DNA of 64,000 nucleotides from Draconibacterium halophilum (GTDB taxonomy: Bacteria; Bacteroidota; Bacteroidia; Bacteroidales; Prolixibacteraceae), in NCBI RefSeq assembly GCF_010448835.1, contig NZ_CP048409.1, positions 1,116,001 through 1,180,000 on the forward strand, written 5' to 3'. The notes beneath the pieces were generated by a model. It saw only the letters and a list, made by a program, of their open reading frames with translations, did not search any database and was not told where the DNA came from. This document shows, one piece after another, positions 44,330-53,082 of the stretch. Both the position numbers and the translations under genes were made by a program. Each line of letters begins with the position of its first letter. The first letter of the stretch is position 1.

Positions 44330-44363
44330 GCCCCCAAAGTCCCCCGAAGGAGGGAATTGGGGC
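44330..44363. repeat. 34-nt palindrome in valS that changes the frame
   Basis: It starts GCCCCCAAAGTCCC and ends GGGAATTGGGGC, with a central GAAG loop. Compared with a normal valS junction (E then GYVVAE) it adds 31 nt, which is one more than a multiple of three. It is the same style as the ends of the DUF559 element. Confidence 0.75.
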
Positions 44364-44416
44364 TACGTGGTAGCTGAAACGGAGGAGGAGGCCCGGAAAC
44401 TTGCAGTAGCTAAACA

Positions 44417-44443
44417 CCCCTCCCTTGGAGGGGAAGGGGGAGG
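44417..44443. repeat. C/G palindrome in valS read in frame
   Basis: CCCCTCCCTTGGAGGGG is followed by AAGGGGGAGG. It is translated as about ten residues (HPSLGGEGGG) between ARKLAVAK and the conserved LKQDEDALDTW. It probably replaces or enlarges a surface loop. Confidence 0.65.
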
Positions 44444-45745
44444 CTTCTCTTTGAAACAAGACGAAGATGCATTGGATACTTGGTTCTCGAGTTGGTTGTG
44501 GCCAATAGCGGTTTTCGATGGCATTCGCGAACCGGAAAACGAAGAGGTAAACTATTATTATCCAAGTTCCGATTTGGTAACTGCTCCCGATATTATTTTC
44601 TTCTGGGTAGCACGTATGATTATTGCCGGTTACGAGTACCGCGACGATTTCCCGTTCAAAAACGTATATTTTACCGGAATGGTGCGTGATGCACAACGCC
44701 GTAAAATGTCGAAATCGCTGGGTAACTCGCCCGATCCGCTGGACTTAATCGCCAAATACGGTGCCGACGGTGTTCGTGTGGGAATGTTGCTTTGTTCTCC
44801 TGCAGGTGGCGATTTATTGTTCGACGAAGGACTGCCGCAACAGGGAGCAGGTTTCTCAACAAAAATATGGAATGCTTTCCGCCTGGTGAAAAACTGGGAA
44901 GTATCTTTTGATATCGAACAACCGGAACATTCGAAACTGGCCATCGAGTGGTTTAAAAATAAACTGGCTCAGGTGGTGGAAACTTTAAATACACAGTTTG
45001 ATGGTTTCCGAATCTCGGAAGCTTTGATGACGGTTTACACAACTGTTCGCGACGAATTCTCGGGGTGGTTGCTTGAAATGGTAAAACCTGCCTATCAACA
45101 ACCGATTGATGAGAAAACCTACGCCGAAGTTGTGGAGCTGTTCGACCAGATGTTGCGACTAATGCACCCGTTTATGCCGTTTATTACTGAAGAAATCTGG
45201 CAGTTGCTTACCGAGCGAAAAGAAGATGAAAGTATCATGATCAGTCAGTTGCCTGCAGATACAAACTACGATGCGGCATTGCTTGCAGCTTTTGAAGATG
45301 TAAAAGAAGCGGTATCGGGAATTCGTAAAATTCGTAAAGACAAAAATATTGCCTTTAAAGATGCGATTGATCTTTCAGTGCAAAAAGGCGATAAAGGTTT
45401 TGATGCTAAATTCAATAGTATTCTTATTAAGTTGGGTAATCTAACTGATTTGACAGCTGTTGAAGAGGAAGTTAAAGGTGCAGCCTCGTTCCGGGTAAAA
45501 TCAACTAACTTTTACATTCCGCTTGAAGGATTTATTGATGTGGAAGAAGAGTTGGAAAAATTGGAGGAGGAATTGAAATACGCCAAAGGATTCCTGAATT
45601 CAGTAATGAAAAAACTGAGCAACGAACGTTTTGTAAATAATGCGCCCGAAGCGGTAGTTGCCAAAGAAAAAGCAAAACAGGCCGATGCTGAAGCCAATAT
45701 TAAAGTATTGGAAGAACGCATCGCTTCAATGAAATAAATTAATTT

Positions 45746-45778
45746 AGTCATAGTATGACTCTAAGTCATGCTATGACT
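45746..45778. repeat. 33-nt hairpin after valS, copy 1
   Basis: A 15-bp stem with loop CTA: AGTCATAG on the outside, with CTATGACT on the other side. It matches 58121-58153 in length and nearly all bases. It lies 9 bp after the valS stop and could act as a terminator or RNA 3' end, although no clear T-run follows. Confidence 0.8.
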
Positions 45779-45882
45779 ATTTCTATACCTCCTTAACATC
45801 TGTTAAAAACCAGTTAAATAGTGTTATCTTCAATAGTGTTAAATTCTTTTGCATAGATTTGTGGAACGAATAGAACTACGCA

Positions 45883-46632
45883 ATGATGTATAAATATTTA
45901 CTACTGCTGTTAATTGTTTTTACCTGTTTTTCTGGTTGGGCGCAGGACGAGGAATATCCGGTAGATCCGATGTTAATAGAGCTGAAGGCAAAAATATTGA
46001 GTTCTTCCGATAGTTCAGCAGTTCCTTATGCCAACATAATTAATCATCGCACACACAGCGGAACAATCACCAATGGCGAGGGTATTTTTACACTTGAAAT
46101 GCTTAACATCGATTCGCTTGAAATTACTTCGGTGGGGTTTAAAACCTTTATTCTGAAAGTGCCATCCTATTACACTGGCTACGAAATGCTTACTTTTTAC
46201 ATCGATCCTGTACTTTATAACGTTGGAGAAGTTACAGTTGAAGGTAAGGCGCAGCAGCTGGAATATTTTGATCATGGAAATCCAACAGATCTTGACCCAA
46301 CCCTGAGAGGAGATGCATTTAATGAAAAACCACCTGTTCTCGCCGCACTTTTAAGTCCCTTATCATTTGCACAATATTACGGTAAGCGCGAAAAACGCAA
46401 ACGAAAGGTGCGAGAAGACATGGCGATGATGAAAAACTGGGAAATGCACTCGGAAAACTACAATAAGGAAATGGTAATGAAACTTACCGGATTGAATGAA
46501 GTATACGCCGATACCTTTATGATGTGGTTTAACGGACAAAATGTGCTCCCTTATACCGCCACCGAATATCAGGTTAGGGAGTCGATTGTGCAGTATTACG
46601 AATTGTTTAAGCTGGATTATGATTTAGAATAA
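45883..46632 (+). CDS. Exported carboxypeptidase-regulatory-like domain protein
   Basis: A 249-residue protein with a signal peptide (residues 1-20, ending GWAQ). Residues about 30-120 form a CarboxypepD_reg-like beta-sandwich (VPYANIINHRTHSGTITNGE, then SLEITSVGF), the domain often found before TonB-dependent receptors. There is no receptor barrel behind it. The C-terminal half is charged (YGKREKRKRKVREDM). It is periplasmic or attached to the outer membrane, role unknown. A related protein lies at 48996-50117. Confidence 0.75.
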   Translation: MMYKYLLLLLIVFTCFSGWAQDEEYPVDPMLIELKAKILSSSDSSAVPYANIINHRTHSGTITNGEGIFTLEMLNIDSLEITSVGFKTFILKVPSYYTGYEMLTFYIDPVLYNVGEVTVEGKAQQLEYFDHGNPTDLDPTLRGDAFNEKPPVLAALLSPLSFAQYYGKREKRKRKVREDMAMMKNWEMHSENYNKEMVMKLTGLNEVYADTFMMWFNGQNVLPYTATEYQVRESIVQYYELFKLDYDLE

Positions 46633-46917
46633 TTGAACGAAAAATTCGACAAATGATCAATGACTTGTTAATAAAGAACAATTAAGTATTTTTCTTTTTT
46701 TTCTTTCATCTTTTATATTAAATATAAAAAGGCATTAATATCTTTAAAATGAAACCAAATATTTGTATTTACTTCCAAATTGATTATTAAGAGTGTTTAG
46801 TGTTGACGAAGCATCAAACGCAATGTTTCGAATCACATTCAAAACATGTTATTCAGCATGACCTTATGGATTTGAATGGTTGTAAATTCGTGTTGCAATC
46901 ATTTAATATTCAAAGTT

Positions 46918-47673
46918 ATGAAACGATTAATGTTTATTTTAGTGGTCATTGTTCTGGCCATGGGAGTCGCTGTAGCAGGCGATTACAAAATTCCCTTAAT
47001 AGGATCAAAAGCTCCTAAATTTAGTGCAAACACAACAAACGGGAAGATTACTTTTCCAAATGATTTTGGGGATAATTGGAAGATTCTCTTTAGTCATCCG
47101 GCCGATTTCACTCCGGTATGTTCGTCCGAATTACTCGAATTGGCACACTTACAAAAAGAGTTCAAAAAACTTGGCGTTAAGGTAGCAGTAATATCTACAG
47201 ATAATGTAGAGTTACATACCATGTGGAAAGCACATCTTGAAGACCTTGACTACAAACAAAGAGGAACAATAGATATTGAGTTCCCGCTTATTGAAGATCC
47301 TGATGGTATAACTTCGCGACTTTATGGTATGTTGCATGATCCAACAAGTACCAATCGCGATATCAGAGGAGTTTTTATTATCGATGATAAAAACATCGTT
47401 CGTTCGGTAAATTTCTATCCGGTAGAAGTTGGAAGAAACATGAATGAGTATGTTCGAATAGTAGAAGCATTACAACTTACAAAATCGAAATTTGTTTATA
47501 CTCCTGCTAACTGGCAAAACGGGGACGATGTTATTGTTCCTTACCACCCTTATACAACCGCAGAATTGGAAGCCAATCCTGAATTATCGGATAGGTATTA
47601 TATGGTGGGCGACCGAATGTGGTTCGAAAACGTAAAAGGTGCAACTGTTAAGGTTGAAAGTGAGAAAGACTAG
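46918..47673 (+). CDS. Exported Prx6-type peroxiredoxin
   Basis: A 251-residue peroxiredoxin. The start is ATG 46918; a longer frame from GTG/ATG upstream lacks support. The first 20 residues form a Sec signal peptide (MKRLMFILVV, ending VAVA), unusual since Prx6/AhpC2-type enzymes are mostly cytosolic. The peroxidatic Cys 68 lies in HPADFTPVCSSEL, and there is no second Cys, so it is a 1-Cys type. The C-terminal extension with YHPYTTAELEANPE is typical of Prx6. It should reduce peroxides in the periplasm with an unknown electron donor. Confidence 0.87.
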   Translation: MKRLMFILVVIVLAMGVAVAGDYKIPLIGSKAPKFSANTTNGKITFPNDFGDNWKILFSHPADFTPVCSSELLELAHLQKEFKKLGVKVAVISTDNVELHTMWKAHLEDLDYKQRGTIDIEFPLIEDPDGITSRLYGMLHDPTSTNRDIRGVFIIDDKNIVRSVNFYPVEVGRNMNEYVRIVEALQLTKSKFVYTPANWQNGDDVIVPYHPYTTAELEANPELSDRYYMVGDRMWFENVKGATVKVESEKD

Positions 47674-47714
47674 GAAACGCAATTTTTTCATAGAAGAATG
47701 TTAAAGTCCGAACA

Positions 47715-47752
47715 CTAAAAAAGGTATTTGCGTTTGCAGGTACCTTTTTTCT
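47715..47752 (+). terminator. Terminator after the peroxiredoxin gene
   Basis: AAAAAGGTA pairs with TACCTTTTTT around a 14-nt loop, about 45 bp after the stop. Confidence 0.7.
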
Positions 47753-47775
47753 CCCCCAGAAATTTTTATTAAAAA

Positions 47776-47827
47776 AGAAAGCCCGGTGGTGACCAGGCTT
47801 CCCAATGAAAGAGTTAACCTTTCATTA
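47776..47827 (-). terminator. Two hairpins at the end of the coiled-coil lipoprotein unit
   Basis: An AAGCCCGGT/ACCAGGCTT stem and an AATGAAAG/CTTTCATT stem lie in the gap between the convergent genes. They may terminate transcription from the minus-strand gene at 47964. No T-run is strong here, so function is uncertain. Confidence 0.4.
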
Positions 47828-47963
47828 TTTTTGCAATCAAATAATAAACACAGTTAGAACTGGTTCACTATTGTAATTTTCCTTAACAAGCAAATGCTTA
47901 TTTTGTTTGTTAAAAATTAGCTTAATTATTTGTAAGTGTTTCAGAAAAGAAGGCAAAAAGGAA

Positions 47964-48620
47964 TTAGTTACCAATCTGATCTTTCAGCAATTTAACCTGA
48001 TTAGACAGTTTGGTAATTTGTTCGTCTTTTTCTTTTAACTGATTTTGTAACTGCTGCGTTTCCGAACGTACATTTTCAAGTTGTCCCTGCAAGTTTTCAA
48101 GGTCTTTCTCTCCGGCTTTTATTTTGCCTTCCAGGACCTTGGCTTCTTCGTTTAGCCTGTTTATCTGAAAGTTCTTTTGGTCGATCGCAGAGTTCTTTTC
48201 AGAAACTTCGCTTTCCAGTGTGCTTACTTCGTTTTGCAACGATTGAACTGACGCTTCTTTACTTTCTAAGGCGTTGGTTAAGCGTTGTTTTTCAAAATCG
48301 AGGTTAAAACTGGTTTCCTGCAACGATTCCTGTTTGCTGTTTAATTCTTCATTCAGCACAGCCATTTCTTTTTTCAAGTTAGCAATGTCCTGTTCTTTCA
48401 TGGCATTACTTTCCATCAATTCGTTTTTCATCGCTTCAAAATCGGCAATCAAAACTTTAATACGTTCGGCCTTGGCATTGTTTTCGGCATCAAGTTTTCG
48501 CGAAAGTTCTTCGGCTTGTAATCTGCCGGCTTCCATTTCAAGGTATTTCTTTTTTGAAACACACGATGTTAGTCCAATTAATACAACACTGATAACAAGA
48601 ACGATATATTTCCTACTCAT
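47964..48620 (-). CDS. Coiled-coil lipoprotein
   Basis: A 218-residue protein (start ATG 48620; the upstream frame adds 11 residues). It carries a lipobox LTSC (Cys about 20), then VSKKKYLEME and an almost unbroken coiled coil to the end (heptads rich in E, K, Q, L). This is like the N-terminal half of OmpA-family lipoproteins of Bacteroidota, but the peptidoglycan-binding OmpA domain is missing. It may be a structural spacer in the periplasm. It stands alone with a -7 box at 48643-48650. Confidence 0.75.
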   Translation of the reverse strand: MSRKYIVLVISVVLIGLTSCVSKKKYLEMEAGRLQAEELSRKLDAENNAKAERIKVLIADFEAMKNELMESNAMKEQDIANLKKEMAVLNEELNSKQESLQETSFNLDFEKQRLTNALESKEASVQSLQNEVSTLESEVSEKNSAIDQKNFQINRLNEEAKVLEGKIKAGEKDLENLQGQLENVRSETQQLQNQLKEKDEQITKLSNQVKLLKDQIGN

Positions 48621-48995
48621 AATACTCTTTTTATGTTCAAAACAAATATACACAATAATAATTGGGTATAAAGCCTGAGTTCGATATTAAAATAGTTCAC
48701 AGCTTTAGCTATTTATAGTTAGAAACTTTCACCGGTTTTCGAAGTACTATCGGGATAATGCAAGAAAATCGGGGGAAGTTTATGGCAAAAAGAGCAAAGC
48801 CAAAAGTCCTTCTTCCGCCATCTTTGCATTTAAAATTCTTTGAAATAACCCGTTAGTACTGCAGGATTTTAAATACAAATCTGACGCAATTATGACTTTC
48901 TGTGAAAACATTTTAATGCCGAATTCAGGTTAACAACGTTTAACTAGGTAGGAATGGTATTTATTTCTTACTTTTATTTTTTAAAATTGATGGTC
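48621..48995. other. Divergent intergenic region
   Basis: A 375-bp gap. On the minus strand TATATTTG (48650-48643) is a full -7 match, 23 bp before the lipoprotein start. The rest is AT-rich with no ORF or structure I can support; a promoter for the plus-strand gene at 48996 was not found with confidence. Confidence 0.45.
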
Positions 48996-50117
48996 ATGAA
49001 GAAAACAATTATATTCATTTTTACAGTTTGTTTAGCCCTTACAACGCTGGGGCAGAATGGTTCAAAGGTGGCACACACCATTAAAGGAAAGGTGGTTGAT
49101 GCCAATACAAATCGTCCGGTTTCGTACACAAATATTGGTTTGGAAGGTACTTTTTTTGGCACTGCCAGTGATAGCGAGGGAAATTTTGAATTAAAGATTC
49201 CTGAAGATATGGTGGAGAAAGATATATACTTTTCGGCGGTGGGATTTACCAACAAACAGTTTCCGGTAAAAGATCTTTTTGCGAAAGAGTTTGCAGTGGT
49301 AAAACTTGAATCGCAGTCGTACGGTGTTGATGAGGTTGATGTTGCCGCACAAAATAAAGTACTGATCCGTATTTTACGTATGGCTTCCGAAAATATTAAA
49401 TACAACTACGGCTCCGGGCCTTTTAACATGCACTTTGCCTATTCGAACGAAACAGCGGTTAACGGACAGGTGAAAGCACCGCAAATTGCAAAGGTAATGC
49501 TCTACGATAAAACCGGATATACACATCCTTCGAAAGCTGATGCTTTTAAAGCACGAAATTACTTGGTGAACAAAGAGCAGAGCGACGATGATTACCGTTT
49601 TTCAAGCGCACAAATAAACCTCGATGATTTGCTTGGATTTGACTGGGTGCGTTCGGCATCGGGTATTTTGAGCCCGGCCTTGTTAGGCAATTATCAGTTA
49701 ACATTGGAAAGCCAGCCGGTTATCAACGGAAAAGAATACTGGCTTATTTCTTTTAGCCCACGAGTTCCGTCATTGACAACTACCGGCGACTATTACGCCG
49801 GCACTTTTAAAGGGAAGATCACTATTAAAAAGGAAGACTATTCTATATTGAAAATTGTAGGTCAGGCAGTAGCTCCAAAAAACAATCGACAAAGCCGTGC
49901 GTTGGCCATAGGAGAAAGCAATAATGATTTTTATACCGATGTACTTTATACTTTTGAAGTGGATTACGACAATTTATTGCTAAAACGTGTGGCGCTGGAT
50001 AAAACTTATTCGTACAAAGGCGAAAAGTTCTCCCAACAATCGGTATTGGAAATGAAGCGTGCACACACCAATAATCTTACTGTTATTGATTCACGCGACT
50101 ATTTCCCGGGTGAGTAA
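48996..50117 (+). CDS. Exported carboxypeptidase-regulatory-like protein with C-terminal domain
   Basis: A 373-residue protein (ATG 48996; an alternative ATG at 48990). The signal peptide ends LGQ. A CarboxypepD_reg-like domain comes first (about 20-110; KGKVVDANTNRPVSYTNIGL, then GTASDSEGNFEL). It is followed by about 250 residues of a beta-rich domain with FKGKITIKKEDYSILKI, as often seen in DUF5686-like or outer-membrane-linked proteins. No TonB receptor barrel is present. It is probably periplasmic or attached to the outer membrane; substrate unknown. A terminator follows. Confidence 0.75.
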   Translation: MKKTIIFIFTVCLALTTLGQNGSKVAHTIKGKVVDANTNRPVSYTNIGLEGTFFGTASDSEGNFELKIPEDMVEKDIYFSAVGFTNKQFPVKDLFAKEFAVVKLESQSYGVDEVDVAAQNKVLIRILRMASENIKYNYGSGPFNMHFAYSNETAVNGQVKAPQIAKVMLYDKTGYTHPSKADAFKARNYLVNKEQSDDDYRFSSAQINLDDLLGFDWVRSASGILSPALLGNYQLTLESQPVINGKEYWLISFSPRVPSLTTTGDYYAGTFKGKITIKKEDYSILKIVGQAVAPKNNRQSRALAIGESNNDFYTDVLYTFEVDYDNLLLKRVALDKTYSYKGEKFSQQSVLEMKRAHTNNLTVIDSRDYFPGE

Positions 50118-50135
50118 ATTAATATTGGCAAAAAT

Positions 50136-50174
50136 AAAAACAGGGTTACGATTTAATTCGCAACCCTGTTTTTG
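50136..50174. terminator. Bidirectional terminator
   Basis: AAAAACAGGGTT pairs with AACCCTGTTTTT around 14 nt, between this gene and the convergent MacA-like gene. Confidence 0.88.
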
Positions 50175-50191
50175 TTTATATGGAGATGTCT

Positions 50192-51505
50192 TTAGTCCTC
50201 AGATGTAAACAAATCGTCTGCGTTTACTTGTTTAACCAGCATACTGTCTTTCAGCGTACGGTTAATAATAGTATAAGGAGCAGTAACTACTTCGTCGCCC
50301 TCCTTAATTCCTTTCAGAATTTCAATGCTGTTGTTATCCTGAATTCCGGTTTCCACTTCAGTTTTCATCACACGGCCATCGGTATATACAAAAACCACTT
50401 CTTGTTTTTCATCGCGCTGGACAGTGTTTTCTTCGTCCGAAGAATTTTCCGAATCGGCGTCGACTTCCTTAGTGCCTCCATCTGCTTTTTTAATACGGGT
50501 GGTCACTGCTGAAATAGGCACAGAGATCACATTCTCACGTGTCTCGGTAAGAATATCAACAGTGGCCGACATTCCCGGACGGAAAGGATAGCGGTTACCG
50601 TTCTCCGAATCGATCAGATCTTCGTAAGAATCTTTTAGCAGAAGTACTTTTACATCGAAGTTGGTTACCTGGTCGGAACTGGTACCCGTAACACTTGCCG
50701 AGTTGGCAATTTCGGTAACAATACCTTTAAATTTGCGGTTCAGGTAAGCGTCCACTTCTACCAGGGCAGTGTCGCCTTTCATTACCTTTACAATATCGTT
50801 TTCGTTAACTTCAACCTGTACTTCCATTTTGTTCAGGTCGGCAACGGTCATCATTTCTGTTCCCACCATCATGCTGGTTCCTACCACGCGTTCGCCTTTT
50901 TCCACATTCAGTGCCGAGATGGTTCCGGTAATGGGTGCGTAAATTTTTGTTTTTATCAGCTGTTCTTCTGCTTCATCAAGCGATGCCTGTGCACTCAATA
51001 CTGAATATTGCGCAGCACGAGCTTCGGCCTGGGCAACTTTATATGCTGCTTCTGCCGATTCGAATTGCGAAACCGGAATGGTACCTTTTTCATACAATTG
51101 TTTGGAGCGTTTGTACGAAAGTTCGTTTTCAATTAGTTGTGCCTCGGCCTGTGCCTGTCTGGCTTTCGACGAGTTTACCGCTGCCTCGGATCGGTTTACT
51201 GCCGAAACATACATTTCGGGTTTTATCACGCAAAGGAGTTTTCCGCGCTCAACGGCATCGCCATCTTCAACATGTAATTCAACGATTTCACCGGCCACAT
51301 CAGGGCTGATTTTTACCTCGGTTTCAGGTTGAATTTTCCCGTTGGCTGTTATAAACTCGGTAATGGTTTTACTTTCCACTGTTTCGGTTGACACTTTTAC
51401 GCTAACATCGCTGCCCAGCCATCCTTGCTTTTTGCCCACAATGAGCACAATCATAATTACAACAGCAATTCCAATTATATAAGGTAATGTCTTTTTTTGC
51501 TTCAT
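50192..51505 (-). CDS. RND/MacA-type periplasmic adaptor
   Basis: A 437-residue membrane-fusion protein. One N-terminal membrane helix (about 9-28) is followed by a barrel-sandwich/lipoyl part (VKISPDVAGEIVELHVEDGD), a long alpha-hairpin (about 95-185), lipoyl half two (IYAPITGTISALNVEKGERV) and the beta-barrel and MP domains. Residues about 335-365 form an acidic low-complexity insert (ADSENSSDEENTVQ). Such adaptors join an ABC (MacB-like) or RND pump with an outer-membrane factor, but no pump or TolC gene adjoins, so the partner is elsewhere. Confidence 0.87.
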   Translation of the reverse strand: MKQKKTLPYIIGIAVVIMIVLIVGKKQGWLGSDVSVKVSTETVESKTITEFITANGKIQPETEVKISPDVAGEIVELHVEDGDAVERGKLLCVIKPEMYVSAVNRSEAAVNSSKARQAQAEAQLIENELSYKRSKQLYEKGTIPVSQFESAEAAYKVAQAEARAAQYSVLSAQASLDEAEEQLIKTKIYAPITGTISALNVEKGERVVGTSMMVGTEMMTVADLNKMEVQVEVNENDIVKVMKGDTALVEVDAYLNRKFKGIVTEIANSASVTGTSSDQVTNFDVKVLLLKDSYEDLIDSENGNRYPFRPGMSATVDILTETRENVISVPISAVTTRIKKADGGTKEVDADSENSSDEENTVQRDEKQEVVFVYTDGRVMKTEVETGIQDNNSIEILKGIKEGDEVVTAPYTIINRTLKDSMLVKQVNADDLFTSED

Positions 51506-51670
51506 TTTAGTCAGCTATTTTTGTTTATAGGTAATAAATTGGCTTCTAAAATTACAAGAAAAATCGATTCCTTTACATTTAAAGTCCATTCGCTTCCAAA
51601 AGCAATTCCTGAAGTTACGCAAAACCGAAACATATCGGTTGCCGGGAATTTTGGATGTAGTATGAATTAT

Positions 51671-52921
51671 TTATTCTTTAATCAGCATCCGCGCCGTTAA
51701 ACGACTGTGCTGTTCCAGGTAAATATCCTTTTCTTTTACCATCCAATCGAGCACTTCTTCGGTGTAATGCCGGATGGTTACCAGCGTAAGATCGGTGTTG
51801 TATCTAATATTGTAATCTGTTGAAAGTTCGCTGAAGATCTCCACCAGGTTTTCGTCCGATGCATCGGCAACAATGTTTAGGTCGATGGCCGATTGTTGCA
51901 TTAGCGTAACCTTGATCAGTTTTTCCATCAGAAATTTTACCACCCGCTCAATATCGCTGATTGAGATGATCGAGAAATCCAATGCTGAAAGTGTAATCAG
52001 CACCTGGTTTTCTTTTAGGATAAAAATAGGAGGCAGCTCAATTTTATGATCGATCTTATGAATAACAGTGCCCGGATTTTGAGGCTCAACAAACGATTTT
52101 ACCAGCAGCGGAATCCCCTCGTTGTGTAGTGGCTGCATGGTTTTTGGGTGAATTACCTTTGCTCCCGAGTGCGTCATCTCCACGGCCTCTTTATACGACA
52201 GTTCGTTAATCATTACCGTGTCGCTCATTTTTTTAGGATCGGCACTTAAAACTCCCGGTACGTCTTTCCATATCGACACGCTCTCAACCTTTAACGAGCT
52301 ACCGATAATGGCAGCCGTAAAATCCGATCCCTCGCGCCCTAAAGTAGTTGTGAGGTTGGTGGTTGTGGAGCCGATAAACCCCTGGGTGATGTATAACTCG
52401 GTGTCGGAGAAGTTGAATTCATCGCGGATCAGTTCACCGGTCCATTCCCAATCAACACGGGCATCGCGGAAAGTGTCGTCGGTTTTCAGGCAGGTGCGAA
52501 TATCGATCCATGTATTTTTTTGTCCGGTAGCGGTAATGTAATCGCTAACAATTCGGGTAGAAATAAGCTCCCCAAAGCAGATGATCTGGTCGTATTCAAA
52601 ATTAAAATCGTACGACGGCCGCGAATTTAATTTGTGTTCCAACTCGGTAAACAGTTCGTAAACACCTTGTGGCATCCCTTTTTCTCCAAACAGATCGCTA
52701 ATAATTTCAAGGTGGTAATTTTTAAATTTATTGAAGATATTCCATCTTTCGTCGTCGTTGTTGAAGTATGTTTTTATCAATGTTTCCAACAGGTCGGTAC
52801 TTTTTCCCATGGCCGAAATAACAACGGCAAGGTTTCCACTTTCACTTTTAATAATCTCAAAAACATTTTTCACGGCGGCCGCATCTTTTACCGATGCACC
52901 TCCAAATTTAAATACCTTCAT
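51671..52921 (-). CDS. Second aspartate kinase family protein
   Basis: A 416-residue aspartokinase-family protein. Kinase motif KFGGASVK, the ATP/aspartate segment REGSDFTAAIIGSSL and the SAKVIHPKT-like HSGAKVIHPKTMQP are intact. The C-terminal about 120 residues have ACT-like character, but less clearly than the lysC product at 11386. It may be a differently regulated aspartokinase for another end product. It is a lone gene. Kinase activity is probable; the regulatory effector is unknown. Confidence 0.88.
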   Translation of the reverse strand: MKVFKFGGASVKDAAAVKNVFEIIKSESGNLAVVISAMGKSTDLLETLIKTYFNNDDERWNIFNKFKNYHLEIISDLFGEKGMPQGVYELFTELEHKLNSRPSYDFNFEYDQIICFGELISTRIVSDYITATGQKNTWIDIRTCLKTDDTFRDARVDWEWTGELIRDEFNFSDTELYITQGFIGSTTTNLTTTLGREGSDFTAAIIGSSLKVESVSIWKDVPGVLSADPKKMSDTVMINELSYKEAVEMTHSGAKVIHPKTMQPLHNEGIPLLVKSFVEPQNPGTVIHKIDHKIELPPIFILKENQVLITLSALDFSIISISDIERVVKFLMEKLIKVTLMQQSAIDLNIVADASDENLVEIFSELSTDYNIRYNTDLTLVTIRHYTEEVLDWMVKEKDIYLEQHSRLTARMLIKE

Positions 52922-53082
52922 AAAAATTGACTTTAAGCTTTGAGCTCTGCGCTTCGAGCTGTTTAACCATGCAAAACTATATTTTTTGAATTAACAATAT
53001 ACAAGTTCTTATAGGAAATCATTTTACTAAAAATGTTAATTTAGATGCCTTCGAAAAAAACACTAAAAAGAAACTGCACATC

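Larger units (their letters stand above)
42644..45737 (+). pseudogene. valS: Valyl-tRNA synthetase gene interrupted by a mobile element and palindromes
   Basis: The three blocks together give a complete valyl-tRNA synthetase. Block 1 (42644-43276, with HIGH as GVLHMGHMLN) ends at IEEDE. Block 2 resumes at 43703 (AFVTIATTRPETILGDTAV) in the same frame, since the insert is 426 bp, but the insert contains in-frame TAA 43319-43321 and TAG 43673-43675. Block 2 ends near 44329 (WWGHQIPVYYIE), where a 34-nt palindrome moves the frame by +1. Block 3 (44361-45737; GYVVAETEEE, KMSKS as RRKMSKSLGN, coiled-coil C-terminus) is then intact apart from an in-frame insert near 44417-44443. No other damage is visible. 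As written no full-length product can be made by normal translation. Either a second valS exists elsewhere, the assembly merged variants, or some processing or bypass restores it. Confidence 0.9.

Noticed and set aside
42644..45737. Group I/II intron or intein in valS
   Set aside because: The insert is 426 bp, carries no reverse transcriptase, no LAGLIDADG/HNH intein blocks and no in-frame read-through; DUF559 and hairpin ends do not fit these classes.
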